A DNA stretch of 64,000 nucleotides from Paucimonas lemoignei (GTDB lineage: Bacteria > Pseudomonadota > Gammaproteobacteria > Burkholderiales > Burkholderiaceae_D): contig NZ_SLZQ01000003.1 of NCBI RefSeq assembly GCF_004342585.1, positions 1 to 64,000 on the forward strand, written 5' to 3'. Shown here piece by piece: positions 1-8,667 of the stretch. Under the pieces are notes generated by a model that saw nothing but the letters and a program-made list of their open reading frames with translations, was not told the DNA's origin and ran no database searches. Numbering within the stretch: the stretch's first letter is position 1; each line of letters begins with the position of its first letter. A program made the position numbers and the translations under genes.

Positions 1-78
1 AGCTCGCTCGGCTACCTGGCACCAGACCAGTTTGCAGATAGTTTTATTACCGCAGACTCCATGTCCATTTCGGACTAA
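1..78 (+). mobile_element. C-terminal end of an IS3-family transposase (cut by window start)
   Basis: Reading frame 1 is open from the first base to a TAA at 76-78 and gives 25 residues starting SSLGYLAPDQFADSF. The SSLGYLxPxxFA signature is the usual C-terminus of IS3-family (DDE, rve-type) transposases, where it follows an RPH. The remainder lies left of the window, so it cannot be judged whether the element is intact. It marks the left edge of the flagellum-like locus and fits acquisition or rearrangement there. Confidence 0.65.
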
Positions 79-485
79 ATCGGGTAGCAGGTCAATTCGA
101 CTTAAGTATCTAAGTAAAGCTGACTCGTCTCAATTTTGCTACAGATTTGGCTATTTATATCTACATACTAATTCCATAAAGGCTTATTTAAGAAACTAAT
201 CAAAGCGTCAAAGCGAATTAATTTTAAATTTCAGCCAAATTCAATAAAAATAAGTCTTTGTTTTTAATGATGTTTTTTTGGATAAAAATTGCCAGACGTC
301 AACAATTGCGATTGAGCTACTTCTTTATGAATTGAGCTTTTTTAAATCTAGACATAAGTGGTCCAATTTTCTTATTACCGTTAAATAGCAAAACAAAAAA
401 TCTCATAGGCAAACTGAAAGTTGCTTGGCAAAATCTGTCTTCCGTTTTTATTCACAAAACCAAAAGCTGCGCTTTGAAAAAAATC
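79..485. other. AT-rich intergenic region upstream of the flagellum-like operon
   Basis: About 400 bases between the transposase remnant and fliQ, strongly AT-rich with long A and T runs. No convincing ORF was seen. The operon promoter should lie here, but I found neither a clear sigma-28 element (TAAA plus GCCGATAA) nor a clear sigma-54 element (TGGCAC plus TTGC). TGGCA occurs near 426 but lacks a correctly spaced TTGC partner. One inverted repeat of the IS element may lie near its left end but was not identified. Confidence 0.5.
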
Positions 486-752
486 ATGAACGTTGACTTA
501 GCTACCCAGCTTATCGCACAAATGTTGTGGACGGCCGTCATCGTCGCAGCCCCAATGTTGGGCATTGCACTAATTGTGGGCCTTTTAATTAGCATTTTTC
601 AGGTTATTACCCAAGTTCAAGAAATGTCATTGACCTTTATTCCCAAGCTAGCTGCAACTGTAGCTGCCATCTTAATTCTTGGGCCTTGGATGATTAAAAG
701 AATTTTAGGATTTGCAACTACGCTAATTATGAATATACCCAGTTATTTTTAA
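486..752 (+). CDS. fliQ: Flagellar export gate protein FliQ
   Basis: Small inner-membrane component of the flagellar type III export gate, which assembles with FliP and FliR into the FliP5-FliQ4-FliR1 pore. The 88-residue product has two hydrophobic hairpin helices (about residues 15-40 and 50-75) joined by a short loop with IFQVITQVQEMSLTFIPK, a close match to FliQ/SctS. An upstream TTG at 474 is in frame, but the ATG at 486 gives the family's usual length of about 89 residues. No strong ribosome binding site is visible. It is the first gene of the operon, while fliP lies about 19 kb downstream, unlike the usual fliPQR order. Confidence 0.9.
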   Translation: MNVDLATQLIAQMLWTAVIVAAPMLGIALIVGLLISIFQVITQVQEMSLTFIPKLAATVAAILILGPWMIKRILGFATTLIMNIPSYF

Positions 753-768
753 TTAGCAGCTTTCCACC

Positions 769-1545
769 ATGCAAAATTTGATGGTCCATTTGGCATCTGC
801 GTGGATGATCGCGGTCATTTTGGTTAGCATCCGAATCGGAATGGTCTTGGTTATGACGCCTGTTTTAGGAAGTACAGGTTTACCGGCAAGGATCAAAGTA
901 CTTTTTGTATTTGCCTTCTCAGCTGCTTTGGTTTCAATGACTGGCCTTCACCTAAACACAGCTGTAAATAATCCAATCAATTTATTGATCGCTGTATTAA
1001 ACGAAATTGTTTGGGGAGGGCTGCTTGGGCTGGGATTATTAGCCGCTTTTTCCGCGTTCATGGTTGCGGGCCGAGTTCTTGATATGCAGATTGGTTTTGG
1101 CCTAGCTAATCTTTTTGACCCAAGCACAAGAACGAATGCACCGTTGCTCGGCGTCGCACTGCATCTTTATGCAATCGCGTGGTTTTTAGCAGTAGATGCG
1201 CACCATGTCGCACTCCGTGGTCTCGCAAAATCTTTCGACCTTGCTCCACTAGGGGCAAGCTTGCGTGAAGTTCCGCTTGATGCAATTGTTCACCACTTCG
1301 GACTCAGCTTCAGTCTAGGGTTGGTTTTAGTTGGTGCAGCGGTAGTTTGCCTACTGCTGGTCGATATTGGCATGGGTGTGGCTTCGCGAGTTCTCCCTCA
1401 GGCTAATGTCTTCATATTGTCAATGACTGTGAAAATTTTTGCCGGTCTGGTTACTCTTGCGATAGCGGTTCTTTATATGCAACCCGTGATCAAAAAACTG
1501 TTTGAGCAAGTTTTTAATTTCTGGGAAGCCGTTCTGGTGAATTAA
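769..1545 (+). CDS. fliR: Flagellar export gate protein FliR
   Basis: Integral membrane subunit of the export gate that packs with FliP and FliQ. The 258-residue protein is hydrophobic throughout, with about six predicted membrane helices. It carries recognisable FliR/SctT blocks such as GLPARIKVLF near residue 37 and ASRVLPQANVFILSMTVKI near residue 205. Length matches the family at about 260. It follows fliQ by 16 bases and precedes flhB by two, so the three are translated from one message. A second in-frame ATG at 781 is an alternative start. Confidence 0.93.
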   Translation: MQNLMVHLASAWMIAVILVSIRIGMVLVMTPVLGSTGLPARIKVLFVFAFSAALVSMTGLHLNTAVNNPINLLIAVLNEIVWGGLLGLGLLAAFSAFMVAGRVLDMQIGFGLANLFDPSTRTNAPLLGVALHLYAIAWFLAVDAHHVALRGLAKSFDLAPLGASLREVPLDAIVHHFGLSFSLGLVLVGAAVVCLLLVDIGMGVASRVLPQANVFILSMTVKIFAGLVTLAIAVLYMQPVIKKLFEQVFNFWEAVLVN

Positions 1546-1547
1546 GC

Positions 1548-2633
1548 ATGGCAGAAGAACAAGAAAAGAGTGAGCAGGCTTCTGAGTTCAAGCTAAAAGA
1601 AGCGAAAAAACGCGGCTCGGTCGCAAAGAGCATGGATATTAATTCTTTCGCCGTGTTGCTGATGCTCGTGGTTGCCCTTTCCTTTTGGGGTAAAAGCATG
1701 CTTGCCGCTCAACTCAGGCTAAGCCAATATATATTGTCGAATGCCGGCATGATTAACTTTGCACCCAAACAGTTTACACAGTGGGTTGTTCAATTGTTTT
1801 TTCATGCTCTATTGATTTGCCTTCCTTTGTTTCTACTGATATTAGTTGCCGGTATCCTCGCCAATCTTTTCCAGACTGGCCCCATTTTCAGTACCTTTCC
1901 GTTAAAGCCTGACTGGAAGCGCATTAATCCTGCCGAGGGATTTAAGCGGCTTTTCAGCATGAAAATCGTCGTTGAGACGATTAAAAGCGTACTGAAGATT
2001 GCTGCTTTAGGCGCAACAATTTACCTATTCATTCATTCGATTCTTCCAGTACTCTTCGGCCTAGGACAATCCGAGTTTCGACGTTATCCGGTTGCAGTGC
2101 TTGATGAAGCAACCTCTCTAATCAAATGGTGTCTTCTCGCGCTATTGCCACTGGCGATGATTGACCTTATTTATACTCGCCGTGATTTTTTTAAAAAAAT
2201 GATGATGAGTCGGCGCGAGGTTAAAGACGAATACAAGCAGAGGGAGGGCGATCCGCGTATCCGATCAAAAATTCGGGAATTACAGCGGGAAGCTCGCAAG
2301 CGTAGTAAATCTCTGCGAAACGTAAAAGAAGCCGACGTTCTTATTACCAACCCGACTCGCCTAGCCATCGCATTACGCTACGACCGGGAACACATGGCTG
2401 CACCCATGATAGTTGCTAAGGGAGCAGGCCAGCTCGCGAAATTAATGCGTGAAATGGCGTTCCGTCATCAAGTTCCGGTGGTGGAAAATAAAAGGCTTGC
2501 GCGAGCCCTATTCCGCCAAACAGCGATCGATACTCAAATTCCAGAAGTCTTTTATCCAGCTGCGGCGAAACTGCTGATGTGGGTATATGCAAAACGTAAT
2601 GCTCAGAATACAGCAAGAAAAGGAGCCGCGTGA
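1548..2633 (+). CDS. flhB: Flagellar export switch protein FlhB with NPTR in place of NPTH
   Basis: Membrane protein that controls the switch of export substrate from rod/hook to filament class. The 361-residue product has the N-terminal basic stretch (SEFKLKEAKKRGSVAKS), four membrane helices between about residues 30 and 215, and a cytoplasmic domain. The family self-cleaves between Asn and Pro of a conserved NPTH loop. Here the loop is N268-P269-T270-R271 (codons AAC CCG ACT CGC), so the catalytic-loop histidine is replaced. The essential Asn and Pro are kept, so cleavage may still occur, perhaps at a changed rate. The stop overlaps the flhA start by one base (TGATG). A separate FlhB-C-domain protein is encoded at 5908. 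Confidence 0.93.
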   Translation: MAEEQEKSEQASEFKLKEAKKRGSVAKSMDINSFAVLLMLVVALSFWGKSMLAAQLRLSQYILSNAGMINFAPKQFTQWVVQLFFHALLICLPLFLLILVAGILANLFQTGPIFSTFPLKPDWKRINPAEGFKRLFSMKIVVETIKSVLKIAALGATIYLFIHSILPVLFGLGQSEFRRYPVAVLDEATSLIKWCLLALLPLAMIDLIYTRRDFFKKMMMSRREVKDEYKQREGDPRIRSKIRELQREARKRSKSLRNVKEADVLITNPTRLAIALRYDREHMAAPMIVAKGAGQLAKLMREMAFRHQVPVVENKRLARALFRQTAIDTQIPEVFYPAAAKLLMWVYAKRNAQNTARKGAA

Positions 2634-4678
2634 TGTTTGAATCATTAAAAAAAACTCTAGGCAAGAACGCAGATATTGCACTGGTCCTCTTGACCGTCGG
2701 GATTCTCGTTGTTCTGTTTACGCCGATTCCTTCCCGTCTACTCGACTTTCTGTTGCTACTAAACCTCAGTTTCGCATTGCTGGTACTGCTTCTAACTTTT
2801 TACATGGAAAAGCCGGTACAGTTCTCTACTTTTCCTGCACTGCTGCTGATAACAACGCTGTTTCGTCTTTCGCTCAACATTGCAGCAACGAGACTAATTT
2901 TATCCAGCGCAGATGGCGGCAAAGTTATCGGTACCATTGGCAATTACGTTGTAGGCGGCAATTATGTAATTGGCCTGATTGTCTTTCTAATCCTGGTAAT
3001 TATTCAATATGTAGTTGTTACCAGCGGCGCTCAGCGCGTTGCCGAAGTGGCGGCACGCTTTACGCTGGACAGCATGCCTGGCCAGCAGATGAGCATCGAT
3101 GCCGATTTAAATATGGGATTCATCAACCAGGAAGAAGCCCAACGGCGGCGCAAGACCCTGGAAAAAGAAGCCAATTTCTACGGGGCGATGGATGGCGCAA
3201 GTAAATTCGTCAAAGGCGATGCGATCGCTGGCATTATCATCCTGCTGATTAATATGATCGGCGGTTGGGCAATCGGTGTTATGCAGCAGGGCATGAAGTG
3301 GGACGAAGCACTACGCACCTTTACGCTTCTGACAATCGGTGACGGCATCGTAACCCAAGTTCCTGCCCTGGTAATTGCCTTGGGCACAGGCATTATTGTG
3401 ACGCGATCGGCGTCGGATAAGCACCTGAGTGCAGAAGTCGTCAAGCAGCTTGCATCGTTTCCCAAAACTCTGTTCATGGTAATCGCTGCGTTACTTATTC
3501 TCATGTGCTTGCCCGGTATCCCAGCTGCCCCAGCCGCAATCCTCGCGCTGATTTTCGGTGCTTTTGCCTATTTTGCCCTGAAAGCCAAAGCACGTACTGG
3601 CGACAAAGCCGACGAAACAAAAAAAGAAGAGACGGAAGAAAGCGACGATATCTATGATTTATTGACGGTAGAGCCAATTGAAGTTCGAGTCGGTCAAGGC
3701 TTGGTTCCTCTGATTAATGGCGAAGATGCCCTGCTGATGGAGCGGATAGCCAGCTTCCGAAAATCCTATGCATTGGAAGCAGGGTTCATCATTCCCAAAA
3801 TACGTATCAAGGATGACAAAAAGCTCCCCTCTAATTCTTATGAAATCATGACGTATGGCATAGCAGTCGCCCAAGGAGAAATCCTCAACGATCGCATATT
3901 GGCAATCCATCCCGAAGGCGATGTGCGCAAGATCCAAGGCGTAGAAACAAAAGACCCAACCTATGGCTTGCCTGCGCTCTGGATACTGGAGTCGCAGCGA
4001 ACCGAGGCACGACAAGCCGGCTATACGCTTGTTGACGCTGCGACTGTCTACATCACTCACCTCAACGAAGTCATCAGACAGAACGCCTCTTCGCTGCTCA
4101 GCCGTGTAGAAACCGAACGCTTGGTGAACAGTTTTCGTAAAAATAATGCCGGCTTGGTTGAAGAGTTGATTCCAACCGTATTGACGCTAAGCGAAGTACA
4201 AAAGATTCTGCAAAATCTACTGAAGGAAAAAATCTCGATCCGCAATATGGAGCTGATTCTCGAAGTGCTGGTCGACCATGGCAAGCAGAGCAAAGATCCA
4301 GAATACCTAACCGAATTGGTACGCCAAAAGCTGGGCGCAATCATTTGCCAAAGCTTGACGAGCCGCAGTGGTGACCTCAGTGTTCTTACGTTAGACCCAG
4401 CTATCGAGCAAACGATTGCAAACAGTGTAAGGGCAATCAACGAGAAATCCACGTTAGTCCTCGAGCCACAATTCGCAGAGCAGTTGCTGTCCAGGTTGGC
4501 CGGTCAAGTTGAGCGCATGATCAAGAATAATGCAAAACCAGTTCTGCTCTGCGCCCCGGAGTTACGACGCCACTTGCGGCGCCTTACTGAAAGACTGCTT
4601 CCGCAACTATCAATTGTCTCGATGTCGGAAATTCCTAATACCGTTAATTTGCGCGCATTTGGGGTGGTGACTGTATGA
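2633..4678 (+). CDS. flhA: Flagellar export gate protein FlhA
   Basis: Large export-gate subunit whose C-terminal cytoplasmic domain forms a nonameric ring that docks chaperone-substrate complexes. The 681-residue product has about eight N-terminal membrane helices (residues 15-310), the FHIPEP-family region with YGAMDGASKFVKGDAIAG near residue 180, an acidic linker around residue 330, and the conserved cytoplasmic domain to the end. Length matches the family. The ATG at 2633 is preceded by AAAGGAG, while an in-frame GTG lies one codon upstream. The 3' end overlaps the next gene by ATGA. Confidence 0.95.
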   Translation: MFESLKKTLGKNADIALVLLTVGILVVLFTPIPSRLLDFLLLLNLSFALLVLLLTFYMEKPVQFSTFPALLLITTLFRLSLNIAATRLILSSADGGKVIGTIGNYVVGGNYVIGLIVFLILVIIQYVVVTSGAQRVAEVAARFTLDSMPGQQMSIDADLNMGFINQEEAQRRRKTLEKEANFYGAMDGASKFVKGDAIAGIIILLINMIGGWAIGVMQQGMKWDEALRTFTLLTIGDGIVTQVPALVIALGTGIIVTRSASDKHLSAEVVKQLASFPKTLFMVIAALLILMCLPGIPAAPAAILALIFGAFAYFALKAKARTGDKADETKKEETEESDDIYDLLTVEPIEVRVGQGLVPLINGEDALLMERIASFRKSYALEAGFIIPKIRIKDDKKLPSNSYEIMTYGIAVAQGEILNDRILAIHPEGDVRKIQGVETKDPTYGLPALWILESQRTEARQAGYTLVDAATVYITHLNEVIRQNASSLLSRVETERLVNSFRKNNAGLVEELIPTVLTLSEVQKILQNLLKEKISIRNMELILEVLVDHGKQSKDPEYLTELVRQKLGAIICQSLTSRSGDLSVLTLDPAIEQTIANSVRAINEKSTLVLEPQFAEQLLSRLAGQVERMIKNNAKPVLLCAPELRRHLRRLTERLLPQLSIVSMSEIPNTVNLRAFGVVTV

Positions 4679-5907
4679 GTAACGCTCCCATGATTCCGCC
4701 GTTATCGCAGCTGGCGCATGGCAAGCTGTCAAGCGCTCCCGACATTGATCCGGCAAAAAATCTGCAGCTGGGCCAGATCCTTCTTGCTAAAGTCCTGCGA
4801 GTCCATCAAAACGGCAGTTACCTTGTTGATTTAAACGGTCACCAGCATATCGTTGACAGCGCCATCCCATTGCGCCAGGGCGAAGTATTCCGGGGCAAGA
4901 TCATCAGTTTGGACGAGCGGATTGTTCTTGAAAAAATGGTGGATGCAGGCACAGCAGAAGCAGAAGCAGAAGCAGCACAACTTGCCATGCAGATTGACTG
5001 GAGCAAGAGCAATCTGGAAAACGACCTAAAAGCATTTCTAACGCAACATCAGAACATATTTGATGTACGTACCTGGAATGCACTGATTCGTGCAGCTGGT
5101 CGAACCAGCCACCCTCAGCTTGTACTGACCGCATCGGTTTTTTTACACAAGTTAGGCGTACCAGTTACTACCGAGTTGGCTGTTGATCTTGCCAAATACC
5201 TGGAAAATGATGCGCGGTTGCATGCATCGGTGAAAGGCGATGTATTGCATTTGCAAGCGGACTTCGCCGAAGTGAATCTTCTTGCTAAAGATGATAGCGT
5301 ATTACAGCTGCTTGCCGCGTACATCCAGGAGAAATCAGAAAAAACCTTGGATCACGCGCGCACAGCGATTATTGACACCATTGCCAAGCAAAAGACGCCG
5401 CAAGCAGCAGCGGCAGTACAAACTGTCACTCAGGAATCTGAAGAAGATTCTGGCGGAAGTCTTAACCAGTCCGTATTGCAATGGCTAATGAATGTGCAAA
5501 CAGGCGGTGCCATTGCACATCGCACAATGGTGGTGCCCTTTGTCGTTGATGGGAAGCTGGTGGAGCTGGAAATGGCGCTCTTCGATCAGAAAGACCGAGC
5601 CGACATGCCATCAGAGCTGCGATCTCGCGTCATTCGCTTGACACTGAAGATGGAGTATCTGGGGAAGATTGATGCGGTAATTAAGGTAGTGAATCAAAAC
5701 CTGCAAGTACAGTTTCTTTCAGACTCTGACACGGGTATGCAGTCTCTAGCAGCACATAACCACCATTTAAAAGGGGAGTTGGAACAATTGAACTACCGGG
5801 TTGACGAGCTTCGTTATCACGCCGAGCCATCACCAGTTTGGCAAAACATCATGCGTCCGGTCGTAGATATGGTTGTCAACACCGACAGCTTGTCAATGCT
5901 GGTGTAG
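4675..5907 (+). CDS. FliK-like protein paired with FlhB C-domain protein
   Basis: A 410-residue soluble protein starting in an ATGA overlap with flhA. An N-terminal OB-like stretch (LGQILLAKVLRVHQNG, near residue 30) precedes an Ala/Glu/Gln-rich helical middle. The C-terminal part, about residues 300-385, follows the Flg_hook pattern of hook-length control proteins: hydrophobic beta hairpins (LGKIDAVIKV, LQVQFLS), then a long helix and the YRVDELRY strand. FliK-type proteins measure hook length and trigger the FlhB switch. A FliK-like gene directly before a free FlhB C-domain gene is a known pairing, as in the Bacillus ylqG-ylqH arrangement (from memory). The domain assignment is by pattern only. 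Confidence 0.6.
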   Translation: MSNAPMIPPLSQLAHGKLSSAPDIDPAKNLQLGQILLAKVLRVHQNGSYLVDLNGHQHIVDSAIPLRQGEVFRGKIISLDERIVLEKMVDAGTAEAEAEAAQLAMQIDWSKSNLENDLKAFLTQHQNIFDVRTWNALIRAAGRTSHPQLVLTASVFLHKLGVPVTTELAVDLAKYLENDARLHASVKGDVLHLQADFAEVNLLAKDDSVLQLLAAYIQEKSEKTLDHARTAIIDTIAKQKTPQAAAAVQTVTQESEEDSGGSLNQSVLQWLMNVQTGGAIAHRTMVVPFVVDGKLVELEMALFDQKDRADMPSELRSRVIRLTLKMEYLGKIDAVIKVVNQNLQVQFLSDSDTGMQSLAAHNHHLKGELEQLNYRVDELRYHAEPSPVWQNIMRPVVDMVVNTDSLSMLV

Positions 5908-6195
5908 ATGATGACAACCAAAGCACCGACACGCGTAGTTGGACTGCAATATACAGCAGACCTTGGTGTACCGACTGTTACAGTCAAGGGGGCAGGTCCG
6001 GTTGCAGATGAATTATTGAAAAGTACATTATCAGTAAAAGGGCCGCGGTTGGTACGCGACCCTGCCCTGCTTGAGCAGCTGTATAGATTGCCGGTCGATA
6101 GCGCAATCGATCCTGCGCTGTTCCAAGTAGTAGCAGTTGTGCTGACCCATGTATTTGCAGTGAACGAAAAAATGAAAGGGAGTGACCATGCCTGA
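5908..6195 (+). CDS. Free FlhB/SctU C-terminal-domain protein (FlhX/YlqH type)
   Basis: A 95-residue soluble protein matching the part of FlhB that follows the autocleavage site. RVVGLQYTADLGVPTVTVKGAGPVADEL aligns with the FlhB segment that begins AIALRYD and continues VAKGAGQLAKLM. The C-terminal part with LPVDSAIDPALFQVVAVVLTHVF aligns with the FlhB end (IDTQIPEVFYPAAAKLLMWVY). Such FlhX/YlqH proteins can substitute for or modulate the FlhB C-domain. The gene starts at the base after the preceding stop and overlaps flgF by 8 bases. Its presence together with an NPTR FlhB suggests the substrate-specificity step is built differently here. Confidence 0.75.
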   Translation: MMTTKAPTRVVGLQYTADLGVPTVTVKGAGPVADELLKSTLSVKGPRLVRDPALLEQLYRLPVDSAIDPALFQVVAVVLTHVFAVNEKMKGSDHA

Positions 6196-6901
6196 TGGTT
6201 TTACGATTGCGGCGCTGAGCATGACAAACGATATGCAGCGTCTCAGCAGTATCAGCCAAAACCTGACCAATGCGCTAACGCCTGGTTATAAACGAGAAAT
6301 CCCATTGACGGCTGCGTTCGCCAGCATGGTTTCCGGAAATGGTGCGTTCAGTGCCGACCTGCCATCAGCATCAGGCCAGATCGACATGAAGCAATCAGCC
6401 CTCCGACATACTGGCAATCCACTGGACCTAGCAATCGAGAACAATGGCTTCTTTGAGATTATCCGTGACGGCAAGGCATATTACACGCGCCAGGGCAATT
6501 TCACACTCGACCCGACAGGAAGGCTCGTCACACAGTCCGGCGACATCGTCAATGGCGTATCTGGCGACATTCGCCTCACAACCAGCCAGCCGACCATTGA
6601 CAGCCAAGGCAACGTCATTGAAAACGGCAAGCCAATTGGCCAACTCAAGATCGTTCACTTCGAAGATCCCCGCATGCTGCAAGCCGTTGGGGAAGGAAAA
6701 TTTCTTCAGGCTGGCGCGGCAATCAAGGCTGAGGAAAAAATAGCATTAAGACAATCCCATCTTGAGACATCCAACGTAAATACGGCTGCTGAAATGGTTA
6801 AGATGATCGAGACCATGCGGCATTTCGAGACCGGGCAAAAAATAATTCAGATGTATGACGCCATGAATGAACGCGCAATTTCCAAACTGGGTGAATTCTA
6901 A
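6188..6901 (+). CDS. flgF: Flagellar rod protein FlgF-like
   Basis: Member of the flagellar hook/basal-body rod family, placed as proximal rod protein FlgF by its size (237 residues) and by flgG following. It has the N-terminal Flg_bb_rod motif region (MTNDMQRLSSISQNLTNALT, near residue 13) in a degenerate form: the usual ANxxTPGYK reads TNALTPGYK. The mid-domain has GNPLDLAIENNGFFEI and YTRQGNFTLD, and the C-terminal helix has LETSNVNTAAEMVKMIETMR. The ATG at 6188 has GGGAG upstream. An in-frame GTG at 6182 is less likely. Confidence 0.85.
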   Translation: MPDGFTIAALSMTNDMQRLSSISQNLTNALTPGYKREIPLTAAFASMVSGNGAFSADLPSASGQIDMKQSALRHTGNPLDLAIENNGFFEIIRDGKAYYTRQGNFTLDPTGRLVTQSGDIVNGVSGDIRLTTSQPTIDSQGNVIENGKPIGQLKIVHFEDPRMLQAVGEGKFLQAGAAIKAEEKIALRQSHLETSNVNTAAEMVKMIETMRHFETGQKIIQMYDAMNERAISKLGEF

Positions 6902-6910
6902 GGAAGAACA

Positions 6911-7690
6911 ATGATCGAGTCTTTATATATTGGTGCCACCGGCATGCATGCGCAACAACTTCATGTCGATGCCATTTCGAACAATCTGGCCAACGTCAAT
7001 ACGCCGGGATACAAAAAAAATCGCGTCAGCTTTCAGGATTTGATGTACCGCGAATTGGGAAGGCTGGGAGTAGAGTCGGCCGCGCCCGAAGCAGCACAAC
7101 GCTTTGGATCGGGTGTCGCCGCTATGCAAATGGGAAAACTGTTTCAGAACGGTGAGCTCAAAAAAACCGATTCACCGATGGATATCGCCATTAATGGCAA
7201 AGGTTTTCTGGAAGTCACACTGCGAGACGGCAGCAGCGCTTATACCCGTAGTGGTGCCTTGCAAGTCACTCCGGAAGGGCTGCTCGCAACGTCTGACGGA
7301 AATCCATTACGTCCCTCCATTCAAATTCCCAGCGACGCAAAGGATATTTTGATCGATGCTTCCGGGCGTGTCATGGTTAGCGTGCCCAATGAAAGCGAAC
7401 GTATAGAAGCCGGACAAATCGAGCTGGTTGACTTTATCAACCCCGCCGGATTGGCTCCAATCGGTGAAAATCTTTATATCACCACTGAGAATGCAGGAGA
7501 GCCTGTGGCTGGAACTCCGGGAGTGGATTCATTTGGACAAATTTCTCAAGGCTATTTGGAAGCTTCCAACGTAAAGCTCGTTGAGGAAATGGTTGGCCTC
7601 ATTCTTGCGCAACGCGCTTATGAAGTCAGCGCCAAGGTCGTCCAAGCGTCCGATGAGATGCTCGGCATCAGTAACAATTTGCGCCGATAG
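6911..7690 (+). CDS. flgG: Flagellar distal rod protein FlgG
   Basis: Distal rod subunit that forms the drive-shaft through the P and L rings. The 259-residue product has all family marks: ISNNLANVNTPGYKKNRVSF at residues 22-41, the PMDIAINGKGFLEV block near 91, and a C-terminal LVEEMVGLILAQRAYE helix. Length matches canonical FlgG at about 260. It has a clear AAGGAAG site before the ATG. Presence of a normal FlgG together with FlgH and FlgI implies that the structure crosses the outer membrane. Confidence 0.95.
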   Translation: MIESLYIGATGMHAQQLHVDAISNNLANVNTPGYKKNRVSFQDLMYRELGRLGVESAAPEAAQRFGSGVAAMQMGKLFQNGELKKTDSPMDIAINGKGFLEVTLRDGSSAYTRSGALQVTPEGLLATSDGNPLRPSIQIPSDAKDILIDASGRVMVSVPNESERIEAGQIELVDFINPAGLAPIGENLYITTENAGEPVAGTPGVDSFGQISQGYLEASNVKLVEEMVGLILAQRAYEVSAKVVQASDEMLGISNNLRR

Positions 7691-7697
7691 TCGAGCG

Positions 7698-8666
7698 ATG
7701 TTTTCCCGTTTCCTCATCATTGCATTATTTAGCGTATTTATCTTCCCTGTGAAGGCGGAAGTTGTGGCGCGCCTCAAGGAGAATGCTCAAGTAAGCTCTC
7801 GGCAAGTCAGCCTGGCCGAGGTCGTCAGCTTTGATGAGGATGCGGAAAGCGCCATAGTGCAAGCGTTAGGCGAAACTTTGGTTGCTACCGTCATGCATGT
7901 GAATCGGCCGATACGCATTGAATCAGCGCAGATCATGCGCTTGGTTAGTCGTCAACAACCGGCCTTGCGTAATCAGTTGCGGCTAACCGGTGCGTCGGCT
8001 GTCACAGTGATATTAGCTGGAGAAAAGGTGCCGACTGAACGCATTGCCGAAGCCGCAAAAGCTTTTTTACATGATGAGCTGCACCGCAAGCGCATTAAGT
8101 TTGCTATCCGCAACTTGCATATTGGCTCCAACTCTATATTGGTGCCAGATGGTGACTTACAACTTAAGGCACGCCTTGCAGCTCCGTTGCAGGCCGCCCG
8201 CCGGATTAATGTAGTCGTCGATCTTATTGTCGGCAATCGACGCTTCGACAGCATCACGGTTAGCGCCGCAATCGATATGATTGTTCCTGCATTTCGCGCA
8301 ACACGGCAATTGGCCGCAGGAGACGTAGTACAAGAAGGCGATTATGAATTGGTAGAACGCCCATTTGACGAGTCTATGCGTAGCTTGGACTTGCTAGACA
8401 CGAAAACGGAACCTGCTTCGCTTCGAGTGCGTAGGAATATTGCCGCAAAAGCGATTTTTTACCGCCACGATGTAGAACCTGTACCGCACGTCGTACGCAA
8501 CCAAAAAGTATTGGTTGAAGTAAAAAGCAACGGCATTCTGATTGAAAAAACGGTGATCGCGCAATCTGACGGGTTCCTAGGTCAACTCATCAAAGTTTCG
8601 GACCCACAGTCAACAGAATTTTATCCAGCAAAGATAGTCGCGCATGGGCGAGTCGAGGTGAAATAA
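7698..8666 (+). CDS. flgA: P-ring assembly chaperone FlgA
   Basis: Periplasmic chaperone for FlgI in P-ring assembly. The 322-residue protein begins with a signal peptide (FSRFLIIALFSVFIFPVKA) and ends in a SAF-type domain: TRQLAAGDVVQEGDYEL near residue 212, and VEVKSNGILIEKTVIAQSDG near 275. The open frame runs back into flgG to 7581, but the ATG at 7698 gives the only secretion signal and leaves a seven-base gap after flgG. It is longer than E. coli FlgA (about 219), as in many beta- and gammaproteobacteria with an extra N-terminal domain. Confidence 0.88.
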   Translation: MFSRFLIIALFSVFIFPVKAEVVARLKENAQVSSRQVSLAEVVSFDEDAESAIVQALGETLVATVMHVNRPIRIESAQIMRLVSRQQPALRNQLRLTGASAVTVILAGEKVPTERIAEAAKAFLHDELHRKRIKFAIRNLHIGSNSILVPDGDLQLKARLAAPLQAARRINVVVDLIVGNRRFDSITVSAAIDMIVPAFRATRQLAAGDVVQEGDYELVERPFDESMRSLDLLDTKTEPASLRVRRNIAAKAIFYRHDVEPVPHVVRNQKVLVEVKSNGILIEKTVIAQSDGFLGQLIKVSDPQSTEFYPAKIVAHGRVEVK

Positions 8667-8667
8667 C

